Source of the DNA: UBA5314 sp964635975
GTDB taxonomy: Bacteria > Bacillota > Syntrophomonadia > Syntrophomonadales > Syntrophomonadaceae
Assembly: GCA_964635975.1 (NCBI GenBank)
Contig: CAZWPO010000015.1
Span: 1 to 64,000, forward strand
Direction: 5' to 3'
DNA length: 64,000 nt
Shown: positions 43,904 to 53,147 of the stretch, piece by piece
Layout of the letters: every line of letters starts with the position of its first letter
How positions within the stretch are numbered: the first letter of the stretch is position 1
The notes under the pieces: generated by a model
Told to the model about the DNA's origin: nothing
The model's input: the letters and a program-made list of their open reading frames with translations, nothing else
Databases searched by the model: none
Position numbers and translations under genes: made by a program

Positions 43904-44317
43904 TTAGCGCAGTATTTTGACGTTTAATGATTTGATTGCCATTGTTATGACATCGCCAGCTTTGTACCCCAGGCTCTCAAAATCTCTGCGCGGCATCATT
44001 GAAGTCATCATTTGGCCGCCGGCACGGATGCTGATCAAAGATGTGTAATCGCCGCTAACAACACTAATAATAGGCCCACTAACCCAGTTTACCAGACCTC
44101 TGTTAGCTCGCATTGTTGTATCATCGAGGGTTTTATTGCCATAGAAGCTACTGCAATCTTCATCTGAACCAGTACAATATCCATAGTTGATGCATCGTGT
44201 GCAGGCGGAAGACTCACTAAAATTTGCCAGACCGTAGGCTTCATGATAGGACTGACACTCTGTCTCGCTTTGGGAGCAATAGAAAGATACCCGGCATTCA
44301 CTACAGTCAGAAAGCAT
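43904..44317 (-). CDS. Cys-rich / TOBE (molbindin-like) protein
   Basis: Residues 1-65 hold ten cysteines in CxxC-like spacing (CSECRVSFYC, CTRCINYGYC), probably one or two metal sites. Residues 75-137 are a TOBE/Mop domain (GPIISVVSGDYTSLISIRAG, GYKAGDVITMAIKSLNVKI), which binds molybdate or tungstate. The fusion of a Cys-rich module to a molbindin is unusual. It probably stores or senses the oxyanion, which connects it to the operon at 16.6-20.9 kb. The start ATG lies in a divergent region with the MarR gene. Confidence 0.75.
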   Translation of the reverse strand: MLSDCSECRVSFYCSQSETECQSYHEAYGLANFSESSACTRCINYGYCTGSDEDCSSFYGNKTLDDTTMRANRGLVNWVSGPIISVVSGDYTSLISIRAGGQMMTSMMPRRDFESLGYKAGDVITMAIKSLNVKILR

Positions 44318-44529
44318 ATTTATTCGACCCCCTTATACTGATTTTGTCTATGTGGGTTAATTATTTGTGACAGACAGGTCTATTAACTACTGCTTATATT
44401 TTAGATAAAAAGTCTGCAAAGTAAACCCCAAAGTGGAGATTCACCAATATCTGATTGATACTCGGACTAAGGATATGTAATTGCTGCCAGTTGCTTTGCC
44501 TTGTCGAGATATCATCCTTTAGTAGGTAA

Positions 44530-44558
44530 TTGTCTGCCCCGAAGTTAACTGATAGAAT
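44530..44558 (+). promoter_or_regulatory. Sigma-A promoter of the marR gene
   Basis: TTGTCT (44530-44535) and TAGAAT (44553-44558) are 17 bases apart, about 50 bases before the GTG start. Confidence 0.55.
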
Positions 44559-44608
44559 ATAAAGACGGGATAACAACCGTTAATTATGACTTCAAAAGGT
44601 GGTCAACA

Positions 44609-45025
44609 GTGCAACTAGATCAATGTATAAATTTTGTATTGACCAAAGCCCAGCAATCTGTGCAGCAGATGTTTAAAGCCCGCCTGGCTCCGCTGGGAGT
44701 GACACCCGGGCAATATGCTGTATTGGCCTGTTTGTGGGATGGAGATGGTAAGACTGCCAAACAGTTGGCAGAAGAGCTTTTTCTTGACGGTTCTACCATG
44801 ACTGGTATTTTGGACCGGATTGAACAAAAAGGGTTGATTTCTAAACAGGTGGACCCCAAGGACCGCCGCGCTATTCGAGTAATGCTTACTGAAAAAGGGC
44901 GAGCTCTAGAAGAACCACTGCATCAGGTCATTATCGACGCCAACCGGGAAGCACTTGCCAGTATGGGAGAAACAGAAGGCGATTCCTTAAAATTCTTACT
45001 GCACAAACTGACTCCTGGTTCGTAG
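44609..45025 (+). CDS. MarR-family transcriptional regulator
   Basis: A 138-residue winged-helix protein. The DNA-binding helix and wing are visible (KTAKQLAEELFLDGSTMTGILDRIEQKGLI, then PKDRRAIRVMLTEKG), the classical MarR DxRxxx wing. GTG 44609 is preceded by AAGGTGG at six bases. It lies upstream of the acyl-CoA dehydrogenase/ETF operon, whose promoter overlaps a palindrome, so it is the likely local regulator. Confidence 0.9.
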   Translation: MQLDQCINFVLTKAQQSVQQMFKARLAPLGVTPGQYAVLACLWDGDGKTAKQLAEELFLDGSTMTGILDRIEQKGLISKQVDPKDRRAIRVMLTEKGRALEEPLHQVIIDANREALASMGETEGDSLKFLLHKLTPGS

Positions 45026-45228
45026 ATAGAGAAAATATCACTATGTACCGAAAAGCCGCCACTTCTTGAGAGTGAGGTGATTTTTCATTATTCTTCGATA
45101 AATAAGGCATCCTATCTTTACTTGCAAGCAGATCAGCATCCCTTTTATCTACACCCGCAGGGGTGATATAAAAGCCTGAAACATAAGAAATAGAAGCCAA
45201 AATCGACAAATAGTTGGTATGCAAATTA

Positions 45229-45261
45229 ATTGTTGACAATCTATTTTTCTCCCGTTAGAAT
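45229..45261 (+). promoter_or_regulatory. Sigma-A promoter with overlapping palindrome, acyl-CoA dehydrogenase/ETF operon
   Basis: TTGACA (45233-45238) and TAGAAT (45256-45261) are 17 bases apart. The -35 box is inside the palindrome ATTGT-TG-ACAAT (45229-45240), a likely operator for the MarR protein encoded next door. Confidence 0.75.
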
Positions 45262-45317
45262 TCAAGCAACAGCATGTATGAGTACGTTGTTAGGACAGGA
45301 TAGAAAGGAGTGCTTCT

Positions 45318-46457
45318 ATGGATTTTAAGCTTACTGAAGAGCAAGAACTGATCCGCCAGAACATGCGGGATTTCACGAAGACCTATGTTGATCCCATCGC
45401 AGCTGAGATTGATGAGAACAGCCGCCATCCGGAAGAAGTTATCAAAAAACTGGGTGAGATGGGATACATGGGTATGCCTTTTGACCAGAAATATGGCGGT
45501 GCAGGGACCGACTACCTTACCTATGCCCTGGCAGTCGAAGAGTTGTCCAGGTCATGCGCAGCCACCGGTTTTACCATGTCGGTGCATACCGGTCTAGGTG
45601 TAGGAGCGATCTACTATAACGGTAATGAAGAACAAAAACAAAAATACCTTCCGGCCCTTTGCAGTGGGAAAGCACTGGGGGCTTTTTCTTTGACTGAACC
45701 GTCTGCTGGTACTGATGTTGGGGGGGCAACGACTACCGCGATAAAAGATGGTGATGCCTATATTCTAAACGGCACCAAGACTTTTACCTCCAACGGTCCT
45801 AATGGCGATGTATACGTAGTCTTTGCGTGGACGGACAAATCTGCAGGACCCAAGGGTATGAGCGCTTTCATTATTCCAAAAGGTACTCCCGGGCTATCAG
45901 TCGGTGAGCATTTTAAAAAGATGGGTATACGTGCTTCCCAGACTTCAGAGATTGTATTAAAGGACTGCCGAGTTCCAGCCACCAATCTTCTTGGAGCTGA
46001 GGGTGCGGGTATGAAAATCGCCATGACCAGTTTGGACAACGGGCGTATAGGCATCGCTGCTCAGGCAGTGGGTATTGCTCAGGCAGCGCTGGATGAGTCT
46101 ATAAGTTATTCCAAACAGAGAATCCAATTTAATAAACCTATAAGCAAAAACCAGGCTATTCAGTGGATGATCGCCGACATGGCTACCGAAGTACAGGCCG
46201 GGCGTTTTATGTATATGTACGCCGCCTGGGTTAAAGACCAGGGCCTTCCCTACTCGAAAGAGGCGGCTATGGCAAAATTGTGGTGCGCAGAGATGTGCAA
46301 CCGGCATGCCTCCAAGGCGGTTCAGATTCATGGCGGTTATGGATACTGCAAAGGATTCAAAGTAGAGAGATTGCTTCGTGACGCTAAAATAACCGAGATT
46401 TATGAAGGCACCTCAGAAGCACAGCGCATGGTGATTGCCGGCAATGTTTTACGCTGA
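45318..46457 (+). CDS. Acyl-CoA dehydrogenase (butyryl-CoA type likely)
   Basis: Full-length enzyme of 379 residues with FSLTEPSAGTDVGG, MGIRASQTSEIVLKDC and the catalytic Glu in IYEGTSEAQRMVI. Sequence style and the direct linkage to etfB-etfA are those of clostridial short-chain (butyryl-CoA) dehydrogenases. AAAGGAG precedes the ATG. It differs from the sigma-54 controlled paralogue at 29.5 kb, so the two are probably used under different conditions. Confidence 0.92.
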   Translation: MDFKLTEEQELIRQNMRDFTKTYVDPIAAEIDENSRHPEEVIKKLGEMGYMGMPFDQKYGGAGTDYLTYALAVEELSRSCAATGFTMSVHTGLGVGAIYYNGNEEQKQKYLPALCSGKALGAFSLTEPSAGTDVGGATTTAIKDGDAYILNGTKTFTSNGPNGDVYVVFAWTDKSAGPKGMSAFIIPKGTPGLSVGEHFKKMGIRASQTSEIVLKDCRVPATNLLGAEGAGMKIAMTSLDNGRIGIAAQAVGIAQAALDESISYSKQRIQFNKPISKNQAIQWMIADMATEVQAGRFMYMYAAWVKDQGLPYSKEAAMAKLWCAEMCNRHASKAVQIHGGYGYCKGFKVERLLRDAKITEIYEGTSEAQRMVIAGNVLR

Positions 46458-46515
46458 TATTCTTAGCGAAGATTGTTAAACCAATTCTGGATTAATGATG
46501 GAAAGGTGATGCCAA

Positions 46516-47277
46516 GTGCCCAACGTTCTAAGCTGCTACAAATGGGTGATTGATGAGGCTTATATCAAGGTTGGAGCCTCATCTCAATTGGACATGAGTT
46601 TTGTTGATTACAAGATTAGTGATTACGACAAAAACGCCATAGAAGAGGCTGTTCTGTTGCAGGAAAAATATGGAGGCAGCTCAGCTGTTATTACGGTTGG
46701 CCGCCCCGAGGATACCAAGGGCATTAAAGATGCTTTATCCAGGGGCCCGGAAAAGGCTTATTTCGTCAATGACACTGGCTTTGTCGATTTGGAACCCGGG
46801 CAGACCGCTGCCATTCTAGCCGATGCCATCAGCGGCAGGATAGATTATGATATCATCCTTTGCGGCGAGGGATCAAGCGATCTTTATGCGCAGCAGGTTG
46901 GACCACGCTTAGCAGAAAAATTGGGCATAGCTTGTATATGTTTTGCCACTGATATTGAAATTCTAGATGATGCGGTGCGAGTGGAGAGAAAAGTAGAAGA
47001 CGGTTTAGAAGTGGTTCGCTCTCCATTTCCTCTATTGATCACATTAGCTCCTGACATTAATGTGCCGCGTATTCCGGGTCTGCGAGATACCCTGGCGGCT
47101 TCTAAAAAACCAGTCGAGGAGATTACTCTTTCCGAGCTGAAAGGCAGTTATCCGGCCAGACTTAAGACATTAGAAGTTCGGGCGTCCAGCATGGAACGCG
47201 GGGGACAGAAACTCAGCGGGGACCTGGCCGGGGTCAAGTCACTGCTGGAAAACTTGCAAAAAGAAGGCGTTTTATAG
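46516..47277 (+). CDS. etfB: Electron transfer flavoprotein beta subunit
   Basis: A 253-residue ETF beta fold (NVLSCYKWVIDEAYIKV, CGEGSSDLYAQQVGPRLAEKLGI). It starts at GTG 46516 after AAGGTGAT. It partners EtfA, 12 bases downstream, and accepts electrons from the acyl-CoA dehydrogenase encoded 58 bases upstream. Confidence 0.92.
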   Translation: MPNVLSCYKWVIDEAYIKVGASSQLDMSFVDYKISDYDKNAIEEAVLLQEKYGGSSAVITVGRPEDTKGIKDALSRGPEKAYFVNDTGFVDLEPGQTAAILADAISGRIDYDIILCGEGSSDLYAQQVGPRLAEKLGIACICFATDIEILDDAVRVERKVEDGLEVVRSPFPLLITLAPDINVPRIPGLRDTLAASKKPVEEITLSELKGSYPARLKTLEVRASSMERGGQKLSGDLAGVKSLLENLQKEGVL

Positions 47278-47288
47278 GAGGGTTGAAA

Positions 47289-48245
47289 ATGGCTGGAATC
47301 TGGTTAGTAGCGGAAAACCTCGAACAGAGCAAGGAGTTGATAACTGCAGGAAGGCAGCTGGCTGCTGGTACTGGAGCGGAGGTAGCTGTTTTCACCTGGG
47401 ATCAAGAGTGGAGTGAAGAGTGTCTGGCACACGGGGCTAATCTAGCTTTCCTCATGCCTCCGTTGTCAAGTGAACAGACATTGGAAGCGTATGTGCCGGT
47501 CATTTGCGAGAAGGCACTGGAAGAAAAGCCGGTGGTTATTCTGTTTATCGCCAATCTAAAAGGCAGGGAGATGGCAGCCCGGGTGGCCAGCCGGCTGGAT
47601 GCGGGTTTGATAAGCGAATGCCAGAACCTCTACTGGGATGGGGAAAGCGATGCTTTAGTAGGCGAACGGCTCATATATGGAGGAGCCGGGGTTCAGAAGG
47701 TATGCTGCATGGGCAGTACTCAGCTAGCTACCATACCTCCTCGTGCATATGAAGCAGCCGGACGTCAGAATGATGGCAATGGCCAGTTAGTCCATATAAC
47801 TCTGCAGCCCTCATCGAAGGTGACCCTGCTTGAAAAAAAGGCCCGGGAGTATCAATCTCAGGATATAAGTAAAGCCCGGGTGGTAATTTGTATTGGTCGG
47901 GGAATAGAAAAAGAAGAAGATATAGAAATGGCTCGCGAGTTGGCCGGACTTTTAGGGGGGGAGATAGGATGTACGCGTCCTATTTCGGAAGAAATGCATT
48001 GGCTGCCGGAAGATACCTGTATCGGTCTATCCGGTAAAACCATAAAACCAGAACTGTATATTGGATTAGGTGTTTCCGGGCAAATACAGCACCTTACCGG
48101 CATACGCGATGCCAGGATAGTCTGCGCGATAAATAATGACGAGAATGCACCGGTCTTTGCAGCATCTGACTATGGCATTGTCGGTGATGTATATCAAGTA
48201 TTACCAGAGTTGATCAGAGAGATAAAGATACTAAAGGGGAAATAG
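47289..48245 (+). CDS. etfA: Electron transfer flavoprotein alpha subunit
   Basis: The C-terminal FAD domain is complete (VVICIGRGIEKEEDIEMA, GLSGKTIKPELYIGLGVSG, CAINNDENAPVF). ATG 47289 follows GGAGG at seven bases. It is the last gene of the operon and a strong terminator follows. No FixC-type ETF dehydrogenase or Rnf gene lies in the window, so the electron outlet is elsewhere. Confidence 0.92.
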   Translation: MAGIWLVAENLEQSKELITAGRQLAAGTGAEVAVFTWDQEWSEECLAHGANLAFLMPPLSSEQTLEAYVPVICEKALEEKPVVILFIANLKGREMAARVASRLDAGLISECQNLYWDGESDALVGERLIYGGAGVQKVCCMGSTQLATIPPRAYEAAGRQNDGNGQLVHITLQPSSKVTLLEKKAREYQSQDISKARVVICIGRGIEKEEDIEMARELAGLLGGEIGCTRPISEEMHWLPEDTCIGLSGKTIKPELYIGLGVSGQIQHLTGIRDARIVCAINNDENAPVFAASDYGIVGDVYQVLPELIREIKILKGK

Positions 48246-48263
48246 GAAATAGGACGGGGGCTG

Positions 48264-48296
48264 AAGCCGGGAACAGGTTCCCGGCTTATTTTTTTG
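48264..48296. terminator. Terminator of the acyl-CoA dehydrogenase/ETF operon
   Basis: AAGCCGGGAAC (48264-48274) pairs perfectly with GTTCCCGGCTT (48277-48287), followed by ATTTTTTTT. It also faces the convergent gene ending at 48298. Confidence 0.85.
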
Positions 48297-48297
48297 C

Positions 48298-50763
48298 TCA
48301 AGCCAGGTTCCCAAGGTCGGATAGTTCGATAAATACTTCGATGAGGTGGGGATCAAATTGAGTTCCCGCGCATTTCTTTAGCTCGCCAAGGGCGTCTTTG
48401 ATGGCCATAGCCTCCCTATAGGGGCGGTTGCTGGTCATAGCGTCGTAGGCGTCAGCAATAGCTAAAATACGGCATTCCAGAGGTATGTCTTCACCTTTCA
48501 AACCTAAAGGATAGCCGCCGCCGTCCCACCATTCATGGTGTTTCAGAATCAATTCTGCTACAGGCTGCAGGTCGGAGGCGGCCCGGGCGATTCGATAGCC
48601 GATCTCACTGTGCTTCTTCATTTCTGTATATTCTTCCGGGCTTAAGGGCTCAGGCTTTAAGAGCAGAGAGTCAGGAACACCGACTTTGCCAATATCATGG
48701 AAACGGGCGAATAAACGTAAGTCATTTAGACGATTAGGGGCAAACTGTAAAGCTGCAGCCAGGGCGAGGCTGTACTTTTCGATGCGGTCGACGTGGCCCC
48801 CGGTAATGAAATCGCGTTCTTGGAGCGCTTGCATAAGGCTGGCTACAATCCCACTGTGCCCGCTCTGCTGGCTGTGGACTTTTTCTCGGTACATGGCATT
48901 GTCAGCCTCACGATATAGGTTGGCCATAGTCATCTGGTTATTGAATCTGATAGCGTACCCAATTGAGATACTAAGAGGCAGATCGGGATATTTGATAGTG
49001 TGTTCCAAAGCTTTTTGCTTGATCGAGCTGTAAGCCTCATCGACCTGGCCTTGCGTGCAGCGTGGAATCATAATGGCAAATTCATCACCGCCTATGCGGG
49101 CGATTATACTGGATTGGCGGCATGCCTCCTGAAATATTCTGGCTGCCTTGCTTATCAGATCGTCACCGCTTTTGTGCCCCAGGGTGTCATTGATGAACTT
49201 CAGGCCATCAAGATCGCACATGAGCAGGGCCAACGGAATTGACTCCGGGCCTTCCTGAGCCAGCATCTGCTGTTCGAAATAATTGCGGTTGAAAAGTCCG
49301 GTTAGAGCGTCGTGCTCGCTGATATAGCGGATGCGCTCTTCGGTTTCTTTTCTAAAACTGATATCACGTCCTACCAAAACGATACCGGTTCTCTGACCGG
49401 TTTCATCATAAATCGCACTGCCTGTAAGCTCTAGCCAAAAATAGCTGCCGTCTGCCTTTCGGGTCCGAAATTCGGCCTGGCCAAACCCTGTAGCATCAAT
49501 ATCATTTTTGAAGTGGTGCGAAAGCGCAGCTATATCATCTGAGTGCACCAGGCTGAAAAAATTCATCTGATTTAGCTCTTCCGCGCTAAAGCCTAATATT
49601 TTAACGACTGAAGGGCTGTTATAGACAAAATTACCCTTAGGGTCGATCTGAGCGACCAATTCCATCATATTGTCGGTGATACGCCTGAGGGCAGCATCGT
49701 TTTCAAGTAGAAGCAGATGCGAGTTTTCCAGCTCGGCAAGCATTTTATTCATCGAAGCCGCGAGCCCGCCGAGTTCATCTGCTCCCTGTTCCATTACCCT
49801 CGAACTGAAGCCGCTGTCAGTGACATGCTTGACATCCTGGTTCAAACGGTAGATGCGGGAAAGTACCAGTTTCTCAAGAATTAGCATGGTGATAAGCCCG
49901 AAGAAAAGGGCGATAAGAATAGCAAAACCAAGCGCATAGTAGAGCGCATCCTGCCCCTGTTTGTAGAGGGCGCGGGGCATCTGTACTTTAAGCAGAACAA
50001 GCGCTTGATCATTTATATCTGAAAGCAGTGTGTAACCGGCAACCAGATCCTGGTCTAGTACCTTAACAGAAACTGGCTGGGCAGGGCTGAGCGTGCTTAG
50101 AACAGCCTGCAGCTCGGGATTCTGTTTCGTATCTTTTATTGCCTCGAAGGATATGTCTTCCTGAATAGTTTTTGATATTTTATCGATATAAACTGAATCA
50201 AAGTAACGGCCGACCAGGATGGTTCCGTTGACTTCCCCGGAACCGTCGCTTCTCAAAATTGGATAAGAAGCCAGCATCATAATGCTGTCTTGCAGTTCGA
50301 TTAATCCGAGTTGGGGTGCTCTAGAAGACGGATCGCGTAGCAGTGTTGGGGATGCCTGGATTTTTTCAAACAATCCCGCCGGAACAGGAGTAAATTCTCC
50401 CTTTTGAAGATCCAGGGCTTTGCCGACTACGACTTGCCCTGAATCGTTAATAATGATCATAATATTGATTTTCAGCTGGGCCAGGGTTGCGTAATCAAGG
50501 TTGCTGTCTTCATATTCCTTATTATGGTCGTCTGCATAAAAGTATGTATCATCCCAGCTGCCCCAGTCGGCTCCCACAGATTCAAGGCTATGCAGGTCAT
50601 TATTAATGAAATTTTTTGTGCGGTTAACGCCTTCAGTGACTGTTTTGTTTTCCAGTACGGCCAGGTTTCTTGAAAGAATTGTCTTAACGCTGAGATACAT
50701 ACCCAGCATCAATAAAATAAAAGTCAAGCTGATAAACAGAATTGTCCTGCGGCGTAGACTCAT
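48298..50763 (-). CDS. CHASE4-HAMP-PAS-GGDEF-HD-GYP cyclic di-GMP enzyme
   Basis: Two membrane helices flank an extracellular CHASE4 domain (VGADWGSWDDTYFY). HAMP, PAS (about 355-475) and GGDEF follow; the GGDEF site is intact (ARIGGDEF) but the RxxD inhibitory site is absent (RQSS). The C-terminal HD-GYP phosphodiesterase has HDIGKVGVP, HHEWWDGGGYP and ADAYDAM. It could make and break cyclic di-GMP depending on a signal. ATG 50763 follows GGGAG at eight bases. Confidence 0.9.
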   Translation of the reverse strand: MSLRRRTILFISLTFILLMLGMYLSVKTILSRNLAVLENKTVTEGVNRTKNFINNDLHSLESVGADWGSWDDTYFYADDHNKEYEDSNLDYATLAQLKINIMIIINDSGQVVVGKALDLQKGEFTPVPAGLFEKIQASPTLLRDPSSRAPQLGLIELQDSIMMLASYPILRSDGSGEVNGTILVGRYFDSVYIDKISKTIQEDISFEAIKDTKQNPELQAVLSTLSPAQPVSVKVLDQDLVAGYTLLSDINDQALVLLKVQMPRALYKQGQDALYYALGFAILIALFFGLITMLILEKLVLSRIYRLNQDVKHVTDSGFSSRVMEQGADELGGLAASMNKMLAELENSHLLLLENDAALRRITDNMMELVAQIDPKGNFVYNSPSVVKILGFSAEELNQMNFFSLVHSDDIAALSHHFKNDIDATGFGQAEFRTRKADGSYFWLELTGSAIYDETGQRTGIVLVGRDISFRKETEERIRYISEHDALTGLFNRNYFEQQMLAQEGPESIPLALLMCDLDGLKFINDTLGHKSGDDLISKAARIFQEACRQSSIIARIGGDEFAIMIPRCTQGQVDEAYSSIKQKALEHTIKYPDLPLSISIGYAIRFNNQMTMANLYREADNAMYREKVHSQQSGHSGIVASLMQALQERDFITGGHVDRIEKYSLALAAALQFAPNRLNDLRLFARFHDIGKVGVPDSLLLKPEPLSPEEYTEMKKHSEIGYRIARAASDLQPVAELILKHHEWWDGGGYPLGLKGEDIPLECRILAIADAYDAMTSNRPYREAMAIKDALGELKKCAGTQFDPHLIEVFIELSDLGNLA

Positions 50764-51014
50764 AGCGTGCACTCCCTATTGATATATTATTCAAAGATAT
50801 CGATGGGGGCTGGCAAGTGGGCAAAGCATCCATGCTGGTGTTGGTGCCCTAAAATCCCTTTATATCATCTAATATCGACAAGGAGGGAGATATCTTTAAA
50901 TTTTAAATATCGCAGACCTTTTTGTAATGCTAAATATGCATTCAACTGCAGATATTAAATATAGCTTTTTCTAAAGGGATTGAGGTATAGACGCCAAAAA
51001 GGGGGTAGGTTGAG

Positions 51015-51674
51015 TTGAAAGCAAAGACTTTTTTGGTTTTCGTGGCAATTTCTTTATTATCCCTGGCAGCGATTCTCATCGTCAAAAGAGATATCTGGCA
51101 TTATCGGGCTATAAATCTAAGCCAAAGCGCCGGACAGGCAAATTGGGATATGGTGATGCTGGATGATTATGTCCCTGGAATCGTAGTGGAATTGCGCTAT
51201 GCAGGCAGTAATAATGTATTCGGAGAAGCAGTATACAAAAGCAGCAGGGCTCAGCTCAGAAGGGGAACGGCCGACCTTTTAAAAGCGGCCGAATTAGAGT
51301 TCGAACAGAATGGTTATCATTTAAAGATCTGGGATGCTTACCGCTCTACAAACGTTCAGTACATTCTTTGGGAGAAGATGCCTGATGTAAGATTTGTGGT
51401 TGATCCCCATAGAAGTTTTTCTTACCATTCCCGCGGGGCCGCTGTCGATGTGACTCTGGTAGATGAGCAGGGACGGGAATTGATTATGCCCAGTGATTTC
51501 GATGATTTTAGCTCCAGGGCTAATAGAGATTACAGTGATGTAGATCGAGCTGCGGCGAAAAATGCAAGTTATCTAGAGGAAGTAATGAAAAGGAACGGAT
51601 TTAAGAGTATATATAATGAATGGTGGCATTTCGCTGACAGAGAAGCCGAAAAATATCCGGTGGCAGAGGAATAA
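51015..51674 (+). CDS. VanX/DdpX-type D-Ala-D-Ala dipeptidase
   Basis: The N-terminal helix is a membrane anchor or signal. Zinc-peptidase family M15D motifs are present: YHSRGAAVDVT (SxHxxGxAxD) and EWWHFA, with WDAYRS. It hydrolyses D-Ala-D-Ala, either for cell-wall turnover or to use the dipeptide. No VanH, VanA or VanRS genes are nearby, so there is no reason to infer glycopeptide resistance. TTG 51015 is the start, after AAGGGGG. Confidence 0.88.
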   Translation: MKAKTFLVFVAISLLSLAAILIVKRDIWHYRAINLSQSAGQANWDMVMLDDYVPGIVVELRYAGSNNVFGEAVYKSSRAQLRRGTADLLKAAELEFEQNGYHLKIWDAYRSTNVQYILWEKMPDVRFVVDPHRSFSYHSRGAAVDVTLVDEQGRELIMPSDFDDFSSRANRDYSDVDRAAAKNASYLEEVMKRNGFKSIYNEWWHFADREAEKYPVAEE

Positions 51675-51708
51675 GCGAATCGGTCTGTTTGTAGTAAGCG
51701 CGTCGTAA

Positions 51709-51822
51709 CTAAAACTTCATCCGGGAGAAAATGACCAATGTGCTGATCCATATGAACAGCATGACCAGCGCTACAAGAATCCCCCATTTGTATTCAGATA
51801 AAATATATAATAACTTCTTCAT
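51709..51822 (-). CDS. 37-residue single-pass membrane peptide
   Basis: Short polar N terminus (KKLLYILSEYK), one helix (ILVALVMLFIWISTLVIF) and a basic end (SRMKF). GAAGG lies seven bases before ATG 51822. It is convergent with the dipeptidase. No known family. Confidence 0.45.
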   Translation of the reverse strand: MKKLLYILSEYKWGILVALVMLFIWISTLVIFSRMKF

Positions 51823-51957
51823 GTCAACTACCTTCGTCAAGCAGAATAGGCGTTAAAGGTAAGGCGAATCACCTCATTGGGACTTTAATCTAATTATAGA
51901 CATTTAGAGGGCAAAGCAAAATAGAACCTTACTACCGGGAGAGGAAAGGGAGTCTTT

Positions 51958-53064
51958 TTATTTACCTTCAGCTGATTCCGGCAGCCATCTGTAGAAGTCC
52001 CAGTTGGCCTTGGCAAACAGGTGGAGCGAAAACTGCCTGTCCAAATGCTGGTTTCCCTGCTGCCGGTCGGCCAGGTCTGCTGCGCAGTACGGATCAATAT
52101 GGTCCACCGGGGCGTCTGTGCCAGCAAGCAGTCGGATGTTGCTGTCGCGCAGCAGGTTCCAGGCATACGCTGTCTGTAAGCGATTTTCTCCCAGGCGTAA
52201 AAATGCCCAGCTAAGTTCTCCAGAAAACGCTGGCTCAATACAAACGGGAATATCGAGTCTTGCTATTGCTTCAATTTGAGCGGGAGTAGCCACCTGCAAG
52301 TGTTCTATCCTATCGAGGGGGTGGCGGCTCTTCTCGATCACCTTCAAGAATTGCTCGACAGCCCGGTCGCCAATCGCGTGGCACGCCACCGGTTTCCCTG
52401 AATTGTGAACTCTATCCACCACTTTTAGGAGATTGTCGTCATCATAATTCAACTGTCCATAATTCCCCGGATCATCTGTATAGGACTCCTTGAGAGCAGC
52501 GGTCCTAGCTCCCAGGCTTCCGTCCAGGAATAGTTTGAATCCCAGTGCTTCGTCAAGTATATCCCAGTCCACTGTATAGAAATCAACCTGGCCAAATAAT
52601 GCCCGTTTTTGTTTATCCATAGCCATGTCGATGACCCGGCTGTAACCGTGGGTCCTTAGATTATTCCAACCGTGCTCGATTATCTTAGAATTATCCAGGT
52701 TAAGCTGGAAGGCTACTTTATTTAGTATGGAGAAGACATCGCTCTCCATAAATAATCCATCGGCGCTGTACAATTTTAGCCGTCGCATAGCAGGCGTATT
52801 CATTATCATCAGGTGCAGACAGCTGCGCACGATAAGAACTGGGCGATCTCCGAACCAGTTATCGAGCATATTCCGATCAGGGATCAGCTTTTCAACCGTG
52901 TTTTCCTGGTTGAATCCGACTCCTATGAGCCAGTCTCCGAGGGGGCGTGCTAGCAAGGATTCGCGGCATTCATCCAAACATCTGACTGCTGTAAGGTCGA
53001 CAAAAGCTCGAAACAAACAATATTCCCATAAGTGTATATGTGCATCTAGAAATGGAGCAGGCAT
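51958..53064 (-). CDS. Amidohydrolase family 3 (YtcJ-like) metal-dependent hydrolase
   Basis: Metal and catalytic motifs DAHIHL, FKLFLDGSLGAR, CHAIGDRAVEQFL, IEHLQV and AGTDAPV are all present. At 368 residues it is clearly shorter than typical members (500 or more), mainly by lacking the usual N-terminal beta-sandwich and C-terminal strands, so it may be a compact form. Its substrate is not predictable. AGGTGATG lies before the ATG. Confidence 0.8.
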   Translation of the reverse strand: MPAPFLDAHIHLWEYCLFRAFVDLTAVRCLDECRESLLARPLGDWLIGVGFNQENTVEKLIPDRNMLDNWFGDRPVLIVRSCLHLMIMNTPAMRRLKLYSADGLFMESDVFSILNKVAFQLNLDNSKIIEHGWNNLRTHGYSRVIDMAMDKQKRALFGQVDFYTVDWDILDEALGFKLFLDGSLGARTAALKESYTDDPGNYGQLNYDDDNLLKVVDRVHNSGKPVACHAIGDRAVEQFLKVIEKSRHPLDRIEHLQVATPAQIEAIARLDIPVCIEPAFSGELSWAFLRLGENRLQTAYAWNLLRDSNIRLLAGTDAPVDHIDPYCAADLADRQQGNQHLDRQFSLHLFAKANWDFYRWLPESAEGK

Positions 53065-53147
53065 TATCTCATCACCTTAATGTTCTATTATTGTTCTGTT
53101 CCAATATGTTACAGGTTGAGGTGCTAAGTCAAGTCGCAAACTAAAAT

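Noticed and set aside
51015..51674. Glycopeptide (vancomycin) resistance through VanX
   Set aside because: VanX-like dipeptidases are common in cell-wall metabolism; no vanH, vanA, vanR or vanS genes are in the window.
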